From the NCBI GenBank assembly GCA_900473185.1, contig UCKU01000034.1:241186-305185 (forward strand): DNA of 64,000 nt. Reading direction: 5' to 3'. Numbering within the stretch: the first letter of the stretch is position 1; every line of letters starts with the position of its first letter. A program made the translations under genes and the position numbers. This document shows, one piece after another, positions 36,829 to 45,440 of the stretch. The notes below the pieces were generated by a model, which was given only the letters and a program-made list of their open reading frames with translations, had not been told where the DNA came from and made no database searches. This DNA is from Hyphomicrobiales bacterium (GTDB lineage Bacteria; Pseudomonadota; Alphaproteobacteria; Rhizobiales; Rhizobiaceae).

Positions 36829-37590
36829 ATGATGATTTCTACATCAAGGCGAACAACGAGTTCCGCTCAGGATGACGATCTTCAAAATTTGGGCTGCGTT
36901 GCAGTCATCGAGGATGATCCGGACACTCGCGTGCTGGTAGCGGACCTGATCGAGAACGTGGGGTTTCCGGTCGTGACGTTCGCAGGAGCCTCCGAGTTTC
37001 TCTCGTCTCCACCTACGGTCGAACCTAGCTGTATTTTGCTGGACGTAAGGCTGCAGGGAATGAGCGGCCTTGATCTTCAGCAGCGCCTGTCGCATCGAGG
37101 CTCACAGTCCGAGATCGTGTTCATGACCGGTTTCGCGGACGTGAACATGAGCGTGCGCGCGATGAAGGCCGGCGCATTCGACTTCCTCCAAAAACCTTTT
37201 CGGGAGCAAGAAGTCCTCGACGCCGTTTGCGCCGCTGATGCGGCGTACAGGCAGCGTGCTATCATCAATCGCGCCAAGGCTGCGATCGACCGGCGTTTTC
37301 ACTCCTTGACGTCACGAGAGCGCGAGGTTTTGGAGGGCGTTGTCGACGGACTGTTGAACAAGCAGATCGCCGGCATCCTCGGTATCTCCGAAATCACCGT
37401 GAAAGTGCATCGTGCGAACTTAATGAAAAAGATGCAGGCGAAAACCCTGGTAGATTTGGTAAAGGACGTGTCGCTGCACCTTTCGTTTGAACGGTCTCAA
37501 ACTCTCGCGCATGCGGACGACAGCGGCTTCAAGACGACCAGGGAGCGGATTGCCGGCACTCGGAGCCTCGTGATGCCGATCTTTGCCTGA
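36829..37590 (+). CDS. FixJ/NarL-type response regulator without a partner kinase
   Basis: About 253-aa two-domain regulator: receiver with phospho-acceptor Asp72 (CILLDVRLQGMSG), MTGFADVNMSVRAMKAGAFDFLQKPF switch region, and a C-terminal LuxR-type helix-turn-helix (LTSREREVLEGVVDGLLNKQIAGILGISEITVKVH). The MKAGAFDFLQKPF wording is typical of the FixJ/TtrR branch. No histidine kinase lies nearby, so it is an orphan. Start ATG 36829 has GAGAGGA upstream; the longer frame from 36796 begins at a TTG. A 30-residue C-terminal tail has no known domain. Confidence 0.88.
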   Translation: MMISTSRRTTSSAQDDDLQNLGCVAVIEDDPDTRVLVADLIENVGFPVVTFAGASEFLSSPPTVEPSCILLDVRLQGMSGLDLQQRLSHRGSQSEIVFMTGFADVNMSVRAMKAGAFDFLQKPFREQEVLDAVCAADAAYRQRAIINRAKAAIDRRFHSLTSREREVLEGVVDGLLNKQIAGILGISEITVKVHRANLMKKMQAKTLVDLVKDVSLHLSFERSQTLAHADDSGFKTTRERIAGTRSLVMPIFA

Positions 37591-37710
37591 ATGCGGGCAT
37601 CGGGCCGATAGTAGGTCTCTGGAACCAGCTGATCGGATGTCGTTTCGACTACGGGACGGCTGTGCGAGGCCTCCAAAACCACGCGCCCTACGGTTGGCCC
37701 AAGCCGTAAC

Positions 37711-37724
37711 TATACCCCGGTATA
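37711..37724. promoter_or_regulatory. Palindrome TATACC-CC-GGTATA, candidate operator
   Basis: Six-base arms TATACC (37711-37716) and GGTATA (37719-37724) with a two-base spacer, about 90 bases before the remnant of the isoquinoline oxidoreductase gene. It may have served the original intact operon. The binding factor is unknown. Confidence 0.3.
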
Positions 37725-37812
37725 AGGCGTCTTAGCCTCTCGTATCTCTACATAATTTGGCATCGCGAATTAACAATCGCAGGCGTTGAGTTGCGCTCAA
37801 GAGGAACCGAGA

Positions 37813-38250
37813 ATGTCAATGCAAGCCACTATAAACGGCAAGCGCATCGATGGTCCTCTAGACATGCCGTTATTGTGGACGTTGCGCGATCTTCGACGGA
37901 TGACGGGAACTAAATTCGGATGTGGCGCGAGGCAATATGGCGTGCGCACCGTCCACCTCGACGGGATACCGATACCCTCTTCCGTGCTTCCAGTTGGCGA
38001 CTTCCGAGGAAACATAAATGCGGCTGAAGGCGTAGCCGACACAGGGGCTGATCGGCGTATCCAGGAAGCGTGGCTAGGTACGAGGTCGTCCAGTGTAGGT
38101 ATTGCCAGGCTAGCCAGATCACGGCCGCCGCAGCTCTCCTTCACCGGATTCCGTTCGCCACGACGTCGAAATCGACGCAACGGTGTCCGGCAATATATGC
38201 CGCTCCACGTCAAATTCGCACTTCGATGAGAAAGCTCGCTGACGGATTCA
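37813..38250 (+). pseudogene. Decayed isoquinoline 1-oxidoreductase alpha subunit (IorA-like)
   Basis: The frame from ATG 37813 begins like a [2Fe-2S] alpha subunit of the xanthine-oxidase family (ATINGK, then LLWTLRD and TGTKFGCG, later VRTVHLDG), but the cluster-binding cysteines expected as QCGACT read QYGVRT. After RIQEAWLG (about 38075) the homology jumps to another frame, where VQCRYCQASQITAAAALL continues the second cluster domain, followed by a poor match to the GNICRCGTY segment. Lost cysteines and a frameshift make a functional protein unlikely. No beta subunit follows; cydA begins 90 bases later. Confidence 0.8.
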
Positions 38251-38341
38251 TCTGACAGCTATGCCTCCAGATGCCTTGCAGTTGAGGGTTCCTGTCTTCC
38301 GTAGAGGATCCGTTTGGTTCAAGCCGCACGAGAGGTTCGTG

Positions 38342-39778
38342 ATGTTCGATTTCACCGCACTTGAACTCGCTCGCATACAGTTCGCGTTCACGGTTGGATT
38401 TCATATTATCTTCCCGACAATCACTATCGGGCTGGCAAGCTATCTGGTCGTTCTTGAGGCACTGTGGCTCGCCCGCAGAAGCGACACGTATCAGAAGCTC
38501 TATCATTTCTGGTCAAAGGTCTTCGCGGTCAACTTCGCAATGGGCGTCGTTTCCGGGATAGTAATGGCCTACCAGTTCGGCACAAACTGGAGCGGGTTCT
38601 CTAAATTCGCCGGCGGAGTTACCGGTCCGCTTTTGACCTACGAGGTCCTGACGGCGTTCTTCCTTGAGGCAGGATTTCTGGGAGTGATGTTGTTCGGCTG
38701 GAACAAGGTCGGACCCGGCTTGCATATGTTCGCCACTACGATGGTCGCTGTCGGTACCTTGATTTCAACAACGTGGATATTGGCATCCAACAGCTGGATG
38801 CAAACGCCGCAGGGGTACGCAATCGTCGATGGTCGCATCGTCCCCACGGACTGGCTGGCGGTCATCTTCAACCCGTCGTTCCCTTACAGACTGGCCCATA
38901 TGACGCTGGCGGCGTACCTCTCCACAGCGCTCTTCGTCAGTGCGTCGGGAGCTTTTCATCTATTGCGAGGCAACGACACGCCAGCAGTTCGAAAGATGTT
39001 CTCAATGGCGCTGTGGCTGCTCCTTTTTGTTGCTCCACTTCAGATCATTGTTGGTGACGCCCATGGCCTGAATACTTTGAAACATCAGCCGGCAAAGATC
39101 GCCGCTATCGAAGGCCATTGGGAGAATGATCCAAATGATACCAGCTTGCCCCTCATCGCCTTCGGAATACCGGATATGCAGGCCGAGCAAACAAAGTATG
39201 CAATCGAGATCCCCTACCTTGGAAGCTTGATCCTGACCCACACGCTTCGCGGTAAAATACCCGGATTGAAGGATTTCTCACCGGAGGACCGGCCCAACTC
39301 GACGATAATTTTCTTCACGTTCCGCGTGATGGTCGGTCTGGGCATAGCAATGGCTCTGCTTGCAGCCACGGGACTGCTGTTACGGTGGCGCGGGCGACTC
39401 TTCAACTTCCGGCCGTTCTTGAAGTTTTCCGTGCTCATGGGGCCGGCTGGCTTGATCGCGGTCCTTGCAGGTTGGATGACCACCGAGATTGGGCGACAGC
39501 CTTGGGTCGTTTACGGTCTGATGCGCACGAAGGACGCGGTTTCGGGCCAGTCGGTGATCGCGCTCAGCGTGACTCTCGTTGCATTCATCTTCATCTACTT
39601 CTTTGTCTTTGGTACGGGGATCAGCTTCATGCTCAAGATGGTAGCCCGAGGCCCGGACAAGTATGGCACGGAGAAGCCGCCGCAGGAGGCCGGGCAGGTC
39701 CGAAGGCCAGCGCGACCGCTTTCCGCCACGCCTGATGATATCGATCCTGCACCGCGGCTCGAAAGGGAGGACGTTTAG
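38342..39778 (+). CDS. cydA: Cytochrome bd-type quinol oxidase subunit I (CIO type)
   Basis: Haem-bearing membrane subunit that oxidises ubiquinol and reduces oxygen to water without proton pumping. Start ATG 38342 (MFDFTALELARIQFAFT) follows GAGAGG; it matches the conserved N-terminus with His21 as a haem ligand. The motif TTEIGRQPWVVYGLMRT near residue 385 is typical, and the quinol loop is short, as in cyanide-insensitive oxidases (CioA) rather than E. coli CydA. A terminal oxidase of this kind supports low-oxygen or respiratory-poison conditions. It abuts cydB. Confidence 0.93.
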   Translation: MFDFTALELARIQFAFTVGFHIIFPTITIGLASYLVVLEALWLARRSDTYQKLYHFWSKVFAVNFAMGVVSGIVMAYQFGTNWSGFSKFAGGVTGPLLTYEVLTAFFLEAGFLGVMLFGWNKVGPGLHMFATTMVAVGTLISTTWILASNSWMQTPQGYAIVDGRIVPTDWLAVIFNPSFPYRLAHMTLAAYLSTALFVSASGAFHLLRGNDTPAVRKMFSMALWLLLFVAPLQIIVGDAHGLNTLKHQPAKIAAIEGHWENDPNDTSLPLIAFGIPDMQAEQTKYAIEIPYLGSLILTHTLRGKIPGLKDFSPEDRPNSTIIFFTFRVMVGLGIAMALLAATGLLLRWRGRLFNFRPFLKFSVLMGPAGLIAVLAGWMTTEIGRQPWVVYGLMRTKDAVSGQSVIALSVTLVAFIFIYFFVFGTGISFMLKMVARGPDKYGTEKPPQEAGQVRRPARPLSATPDDIDPAPRLEREDV

Positions 39779-40792
39779 ATGGGAATCGATCTACCGGTTG
39801 TGTGGGCAACTATAATCGCTGTCGGCGTCATGATGTACATCATTCTGGACGGGTTCGACCTCGGCATCGGTCTTCTCTTTCCCTTCATCCCCAAGCGGGC
39901 AGAGAGAGATACGATGGTAAATACCGTCGCCCCTATCTGGGATGGCAACGAGACATGGCTTGTTCTCGGCGGCGCGGCTCTTTTTGCCGCATTTCCGTTG
40001 GCGTATTCGACGATACTGAGCGCCCTCTATTTCCCGATGATGCTTATGCTCGCCGGGCTCATCTGGCGCGGCGTCTCATTCGAATTCAGGTTCAAGGCTG
40101 ACGACGGAAGAAAGCCATTGTGGGACGCTGCCTTCTCCGTGGGTTCCTACCTCGCGACATTCGCGCAAGGCGTTGCGTTGGGCGCTTTCATCAACGGCTT
40201 CCAGCTCGACGGCACAACCTTCGTTGGCGGCCAATTCGATTGGCTGACACCGTTCAGCGTCTTCACGGGATTGGCGCTGATGGTTGCCTACATGATGCTC
40301 GGCTCGACCTGGTTGGTTATGCGAACGACCGGAGATCTGCACAACAGAATGCGCATGCTCGGCCAATGTACATCAGTGGCTCTCCTCCTCATGATCGTGA
40401 TCGTCAGCGTTTGGACGCCGCTCATTCACGACAGCGTTGCTGCTCGCTGGTTCGTTTTGCCAAACCTCCTGATTTTCGCACCCGTACCATTGCTTGTTGT
40501 CGTGGCTACCGGTCTCCAAGTGTGGACGCTGAGACGAGACGAACCGGGAGCGAAACCTTTCGTTCTGGCGCTCGTCCAGATGTTCCTGGGTTACAGTGGC
40601 CTCGCCATCAGCATGTGGCCCTACGTTATCCCGCCATCGATCTCGATTTGGACGGCATCCGCACCTCCCGAAAGTATGGGCTTCGCTCTTGTCGGGACGC
40701 TCCTCATCATACCCGTCATCCTAGTTTACACGACTTGGTCCTACTACGTGTTCCGGGGTAAGTCCGAGCTGGGTGCGGGATATCACGAATGA
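39779..40792 (+). CDS. cydB: Cytochrome bd-type quinol oxidase subunit II (CIO type)
   Basis: 337-aa polytopic subunit. The N-terminus YIILDGFDLGIGLLFPF and the segment WDGNETWLVLGGAALFAAFPLAYS are hallmark CydB/CioB sequences, and the C-terminal PYVIPPSISIWTASAPPES is conserved in the same family. Starts directly after the cydA stop with GGGAGG as ribosome site, and overlaps the next small gene by 4 bases (ATGA). Confidence 0.93.
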   Translation: MGIDLPVVWATIIAVGVMMYIILDGFDLGIGLLFPFIPKRAERDTMVNTVAPIWDGNETWLVLGGAALFAAFPLAYSTILSALYFPMMLMLAGLIWRGVSFEFRFKADDGRKPLWDAAFSVGSYLATFAQGVALGAFINGFQLDGTTFVGGQFDWLTPFSVFTGLALMVAYMMLGSTWLVMRTTGDLHNRMRMLGQCTSVALLLMIVIVSVWTPLIHDSVAARWFVLPNLLIFAPVPLLVVVATGLQVWTLRRDEPGAKPFVLALVQMFLGYSGLAISMWPYVIPPSISIWTASAPPESMGFALVGTLLIIPVILVYTTWSYYVFRGKSELGAGYHE

Positions 40793-40926
40793 AATCTCGG
40801 TCAGTTTTTCGGCTGTCAAGACAAGTCCTTTGGATGGGGGTGATCTGGACTATCTCGGTGTTGACACTTGCGGTGTTGGCTGAGCTTTTACGAATTCTGA
40901 TGTCGGCCGCCGGCATGACATCATAG
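40789..40926 (+). CDS. DUF2474 small subunit of cytochrome bd oxidase
   Basis: A 45-aa frame whose ATG (40789-40791) overlaps the cydB stop. It encodes a basic N-terminus, one hydrophobic helix and the order W-x4-W-x(n)-LLR seen as VLWMGVIWTISVLTLAVL followed by AELLRIL. This is the layout of DUF2474 proteins, found directly after CIO-type cydAB and comparable to CydX, which stabilises the haem site in E. coli. The start-stop overlap and position give strong support despite the length. Confidence 0.8.
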   Translation: MKSRSVFRLSRQVLWMGVIWTISVLTLAVLAELLRILMSAAGMTS

Positions 40927-41356
40927 CCAGAGCTTTTAGATCGAAACGAAGTGACCAGGAGCCGGAGGTCGGTGTCCCAAGACAGCGCCAGAGGCCAATA
41001 GCTCGGGAAGGTGCCGTACAAGAGTATTATCCTCGGGCCTCCACGCCGGCCTCTCCTGCACCGATAATAGCGCCGGCCAACAGTTGTCATGCGACCTGTT
41101 GCCATCCGGCTGCCGGCGAGATGAGACAGCCGACAGCGAGAGACCAGACCGACGACATGACAGCCAGCGAGATCTGCCGTGGGCGCATCCGTTCGCTCGC
41201 GGAAGAGGCGGGAGACGCGAATTACCGATGCCCCTTGTGCCTGCATTATGCTCGAGAATAGGTGCACTTAAACCATCGAGGATTTCTCTGCGGACGCTCC
41301 AGCCGGTAAGCTTGCGCTGGCTCTCTTGAGCCTCCTCCCTATCAAAGGAAAACGCC
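40927..41356. other. Intergenic stretch before dps
   Basis: About 430 bases between the oxidase operon and dps. A 46-aa plus-strand frame at 41121-41261 ends with YRCPLCLHYARE, a single CxxC pair reminiscent of a zinc ribbon, but it has no clear ribosome site and is not called. The region presumably holds the dps promoter; no recognised operator was seen. Confidence 0.45.
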
Positions 41357-41872
41357 ATGGACAAAAAAGTAGCGCAACAACACCGCAGCCTGTCGCTCGC
41401 AACGCCAACAGACCTTGGGGAGGACGCAACGCGTGATATCGCGGCAGCGCTCACGACTCTGCTAGCGGACGTCTTCGCACTCTATCTCAAGACCAAGAAC
41501 TTCCACTGGCATTTGTCCGGACCGCATTTTCGCGACTATCACCTGATGCTTGATGAGCAAGGTGCCGAGGTTTTCGCAATGACGGACGATATCGCTGAGC
41601 GTGCACGAAAGGTTGGCGGGCCGACGCTGAAATCGGTCGGTCATATCGCGCGACTTCAACGGATCCTCGATAACGACGCGGATTTCGTGACGCCACAGGA
41701 CATGCTGTCCGAGCTTCGTAACGACAACAAGCAGCTTGTCGGTATCTTACGTCAGCTACATGAGCTGACCTCCTCGTATAACGATCATGCGACCACGAGT
41801 CTCATCGAAAACTGGATCGACGAGGCGGAACGTAGACTGTGGTTCCTGTTCGAGGTAACGCGTCTCGAGTAG
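41357..41872 (+). CDS. dps: Dps-family DNA-binding ferritin-like protein
   Basis: 171-aa dodecameric mini-ferritin that oxidises iron with hydrogen peroxide and protects DNA. The inter-subunit ferroxidase residues lie in KNFHWHLSGPHFRDYHLMLDEQ and MTDDIAERARKVGG. A lysine-containing N-terminus (MDKKVAQQHRS) may bind DNA. AAAGGA provides the ribosome site. A strong hairpin 48 bases downstream marks the end of the transcript. Its place after the bd oxidase fits an oxidative-stress region. Confidence 0.93.
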   Translation: MDKKVAQQHRSLSLATPTDLGEDATRDIAAALTTLLADVFALYLKTKNFHWHLSGPHFRDYHLMLDEQGAEVFAMTDDIAERARKVGGPTLKSVGHIARLQRILDNDADFVTPQDMLSELRNDNKQLVGILRQLHELTSSYNDHATTSLIENWIDEAERRLWFLFEVTRLE

Positions 41873-41919
41873 TAGCTCCTCAAGGAAGGCGGCCATTCTG
41901 GTTCGATAAACTAGAATGC

Positions 41920-41946
41920 GAGCCGCCCCGGCGGGAGGGGCGGCTC
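41920..41946 (+). terminator. Terminator hairpin after dps
   Basis: GAGCCGCCCC (41920-41929) and GGGGCGGCTC (41937-41946) form a perfect 10-bp stem with a seven-base loop, followed by TCTT. The T tract is short but the stem is strong. Confidence 0.7.
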
Positions 41947-42220
41947 TCTTGGACCGTAAATCTCAGCCTGCGGCGGGAGGGGAGGCCACCAAGCCTTGGT
42001 CCTCGGTCGCCTTGGGAGGAGGTGGCGACGAAAATCATGCTACCTCAATACCAGAAAGTACAACATTGAGCCGAGGTATAGGTTTAGTTATCCGCACGCT
42101 GGACATACCCCACCAAGCGCCCAAAATTTCCTTCTTCGGGTGGTAGCCTGTGGCAGCAAATTCGCGCCCGCACGCATTTGTGCAAGGGATCAATAATCGT
42201 TTATGAAATGGCCTCCGAAT

Positions 42221-42275
42221 TGCACCGCCGAGGTAATCGGTGCATTAGTGTGAGAGATTGATTGCTCTCGGTGCA
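42221..42275. promoter_or_regulatory. Inverted repeat plus third half-site before regulator copy 4
   Basis: TGCACCG (42221-42227) and CGGTGCA (42238-42244) form a perfect 7-bp inverted repeat with a 10-base spacer. A third CGGTGCA (42269-42275) lies 31 bases further, about three helical turns, ending 9 bases before the start codon. The spacing geometry equals that of the inverted repeat before copy 2, although the half-site differs. Candidate autoregulatory operator. Confidence 0.45.
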
Positions 42276-42284
42276 TAGCTTTTC

Positions 42285-45149
42285 ATGGAAGAAACTCGAA
42301 AGAGATTCATAGTTTATTCGTTTGGCCCGTTTCGGCTCTATCCCGAACGCCAGCTTCTACTTCGCAACGGCGTCAACGTGAAACTCGGTGGACGCGCGTT
42401 CGAGATCCTGCACCTACTTGTGCGAAGGAACGGCGACATCGTCTCCAAGGAAGACCTTATCGCCGCCGCGTGGCCAGGCGTTTTCGTACACGAAAGTAAT
42501 CTCAAGGTTAATCTCTCCAGCCTTCGCCGCTCCCTAAACGATGTACAAAAGCTTCCCGACTATATCGTGACGATTCCCGGCAGGGGTTACCGGTTCATCG
42601 CCAAGGTGGAAATCGGATTGGCCGACGATGGTGACTACAAGGTTCATGCAGACTATCCGCAATCCAGCTCATTGCCGTCTCTCGGATTCATTGTCGGACG
42701 AGACCATGAGGTTTCTCATCTCACGGAGCTGATGCTCGCACAGCACTTCCTGATCACCTTGGTAGGTGCCGCTGGGGTGGGTAAGACAACGGTTGCCATT
42801 TCCGCATCGACGGCGTTTGCGGCGCGCCGGCCGACGGACGTCTGCTTCGTCGATCTATCGAAGATCGAAGACCCTTCTATGCTCCCTTCCGTGCTAGCAG
42901 CTGCCTTGGGATTAAGGGGAGAGTTGGGTGATCCGCTTGTTGCGGTCTGTGATTATTTGCGACCGCGCAACTTGCTGTTGCTACTGGACAACTGCGAACA
43001 CGTTCTCTCGGCTGTCGCCGTCTTTATTTCGACGCTCCGCACCAGGCAAAGCCAGTGCAAGCTGCTAGTCACAAGCCGAGAACCCATGCGGATCCCGTCC
43101 GAGCATGTCTACGTACTAAACAATCTCGCGGTCCCTGCGGAAAACGCCGCTCTATCGTTGGAGCGGGTCCTTAGCTCCCCCGCAGTCGAGCTGTTTCTAC
43201 TCCGTGCTGCCGAGTGGACAGGCTACCAAGTTACAGAACACGATTTTGAAACTGTCGCCAAAATCTGTCGTGCTCTAGATGGCCTCCCCCTTGCTCTCGA
43301 GCTGGCCGCAGCAAACTTGGAGCAAACGACTCCGGCCACAGTGCTAGCTACGCTCGATGAGTTTCTCGATTTTCGGATAGGAAGCGTCAGACCGGACGCA
43401 CCCGATCGCCACGAGACACTGCATGCCGCGATCGACTGGAGCTTCAGTCTGTTGTCGAATACCGAGGCAACCGTTTTCTGCATGGCGTCTGTATTCGCGG
43501 ATAGCTTTGAGCTTGAGGACGGGATCGCAGTGGCCGGATCCTTAGGACTGACCGCGCTTGATGTGATCGCTGCATTGGGAACGCTGGTGAGCAAGTCGTT
43601 GATCACGGCACAGGTCAGCGGCCCGGGTTTGCGTTACAGGCTTCTCGACAGCACCCGGCGCTACGGGGCGAGGCGACTAGCGGCGCAGGGATTAGACACG
43701 AGGTGCCACCGAGCTCACGCGGAGAGGATGCTTCATGTCTTCGAGCAGTCAGGCACCGAATGGGGGTGGCGGGAGCGCGGAGACTGGAGCCGCAGCTACG
43801 TTACCCGGTTGGCTGATCTGCGCAGCGCCCTCCTCTGGGCATTTGGCGAGGACGGAGACGCACTTCTTGGTATCGAACTGACGGCAGCGTCACTTCCGCT
43901 TTGGTTCGAGTCTTCGCTGGTCGCGGAGGCCAGAACCAGGGTCGAGACCGCCTTGGCGTTCGCGGAGACAAATGGATGCGAACCGCTACCCAAAGCCAAG
44001 CTTTCCCTCGCCAGGGGGTGGAGCATGATGTTTGCACGTCCCTTTACAGAAGAGATGGGCCATGTCTGGCTCTCGGCTTTCGAGTTCGCTCGGGATGCCG
44101 GATCAATCGAATATCAGCTGCAGGCGCTGGTTGGCCTTGCGTACTTCACGATGGACACCGGCAACATCGGCCGCGCAATTGTGTGGTTGAAGGAGTTCCG
44201 CACTCTTTCGGAGCGGCACCACTACCACGATTTTGATCCCGAATACGAAAGCGCTCTGGCCTGGGCTCAGGGACACGCCGGTCATATCGTGGATAGCATC
44301 AAACGTCTCGAGAAGTTGGCTGAAAAATACGTTTGGGCGACAAGCGGACCACAAAAGGCCGGCCTAGTCGCAGACAGGACCGCAGGTATAACAGGGCACA
44401 TCCCTTTCTTCGCGTGGATAGCCGGTCGAGTGGATTATGCCGCGGCTCTCGCATCGGAAACTTTGGTTGCCGCAGAGCGTGAAGGATATTTGATGTCTCA
44501 GTCGAATGTGCTCGCCCAAGCAGTGTGCCCCGTTGCTTATTCTCGCGGCGACCTGAAGGCCTTAGAAACCGGCGTCTCGAGATTGCACTCGATCTTGGAA
44601 ATGGAAAACATAGGCGTTTGGGTGCCGGTACGGAGCTTCTTCGCCGCGGCACTTGCTGATCTAGAGGGGGACGAAGACGCCGAAGCTCGAATGCGTAGCG
44701 CTATCGATGATTTCATAAACAACCGCTTCGTCTTGCGGCTTCCCGCCACAATGGGGATTTTGGCAGAAGTCTATCTCAGGAAGGGTAAATTAGATCTCGC
44801 AAGCAACATGCTCGATCTTGCTGAAGCCTACGATAAACGCCAGGGCGAATTATGGAGCCGCTCAGAACTCAGAAGACTGAGAGGTCGGTTTTGCGCACAG
44901 ACAGGTGAGGCCGGCCGAGCCGAGAAGTATTTTGCGACGGCGCTTGATGAGGCACGAAATATCGGAGCGCGGTCACATGAGTTACGCGCGGCAACCGATC
45001 TGGCATCGCACTTCAACCAGTCAGGCGAATTCGAGGCTGCGTCCAAGTTGCTGTGCCCCGTGCTCCGAAGCTTTAGCGAGGGCTTCCAGACCCGTGACTA
45101 CCTCTCTGCCAGAGAAATCTTGAGGCAGGCGACCGCTGACATGAATTAG
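42285..45149 (+). CDS. Winged-helix / STAND-like ATPase / TPR regulator, copy 4
   Basis: 954-aa paralogue closest in wording to copy 1. Winged helix at residues 10-108 (YSFGPFRLYP to GRGYRFIAKV), P-loop GAAGVGKTT at 161-169, Walker B LLLLDNCEH at 231-239, sensor LVTSREPM, GLPLALELAA motif, then TPR-like helices. No good Shine-Dalgarno lies before the ATG at 42285; a leaderless or weakly translated mRNA is possible. It is flanked by dps and a convergent alpha/beta hydrolase rather than by an obvious target operon. Confidence 0.85.
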   Translation: MEETRKRFIVYSFGPFRLYPERQLLLRNGVNVKLGGRAFEILHLLVRRNGDIVSKEDLIAAAWPGVFVHESNLKVNLSSLRRSLNDVQKLPDYIVTIPGRGYRFIAKVEIGLADDGDYKVHADYPQSSSLPSLGFIVGRDHEVSHLTELMLAQHFLITLVGAAGVGKTTVAISASTAFAARRPTDVCFVDLSKIEDPSMLPSVLAAALGLRGELGDPLVAVCDYLRPRNLLLLLDNCEHVLSAVAVFISTLRTRQSQCKLLVTSREPMRIPSEHVYVLNNLAVPAENAALSLERVLSSPAVELFLLRAAEWTGYQVTEHDFETVAKICRALDGLPLALELAAANLEQTTPATVLATLDEFLDFRIGSVRPDAPDRHETLHAAIDWSFSLLSNTEATVFCMASVFADSFELEDGIAVAGSLGLTALDVIAALGTLVSKSLITAQVSGPGLRYRLLDSTRRYGARRLAAQGLDTRCHRAHAERMLHVFEQSGTEWGWRERGDWSRSYVTRLADLRSALLWAFGEDGDALLGIELTAASLPLWFESSLVAEARTRVETALAFAETNGCEPLPKAKLSLARGWSMMFARPFTEEMGHVWLSAFEFARDAGSIEYQLQALVGLAYFTMDTGNIGRAIVWLKEFRTLSERHHYHDFDPEYESALAWAQGHAGHIVDSIKRLEKLAEKYVWATSGPQKAGLVADRTAGITGHIPFFAWIAGRVDYAAALASETLVAAEREGYLMSQSNVLAQAVCPVAYSRGDLKALETGVSRLHSILEMENIGVWVPVRSFFAAALADLEGDEDAEARMRSAIDDFINNRFVLRLPATMGILAEVYLRKGKLDLASNMLDLAEAYDKRQGELWSRSELRRLRGRFCAQTGEAGRAEKYFATALDEARNIGARSHELRAATDLASHFNQSGEFEAASKLLCPVLRSFSEGFQTRDYLSAREILRQATADMN

Positions 45150-45440
45150 GGGGGCAGCAAGCTGGCTCACGTTCTCGATAGGGACAACCTAAGTACTGCC
45201 GCCACTGCCAAAGATCGCCGTACGGTTTTCTTGACGATTCGAGACGGATCAGACGGGGGCGACATGGGCACGAAGATGCGGACGTTGTGCGAGTTGTATG
45301 ATGCGCTGCCTCCCCGAGATACCGAGGGCGTGGGCGGCAAAGGCTAGCGCGGGGAATTTACATGTGATTTTCCATCGTTGAAGTGTTCACAACGATCGCG
45401 CAAACGGCAGAATGCGAAATTGTGCGGGGGTGTCGCACGC

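Larger units (their letters stand above)
41873..42284. other. Intergenic stretch between dps and regulator copy 4
   Basis: Holds the dps terminator (41920-41946), a second copy of the GGCGGGAGGGG motif around 41971, and the repeats at 42221-42275 upstream of regulator copy 4. Short frames here show no domain and overlap the GC-rich hairpins. Confidence 0.5.

Noticed and set aside
41930..41981. Repeated GGCGGGAGGGG motif as a possible mobile repeat
   Set aside because: Only two copies, one of which is explained as the loop and arm of the dps terminator; not enough for a repeat family.
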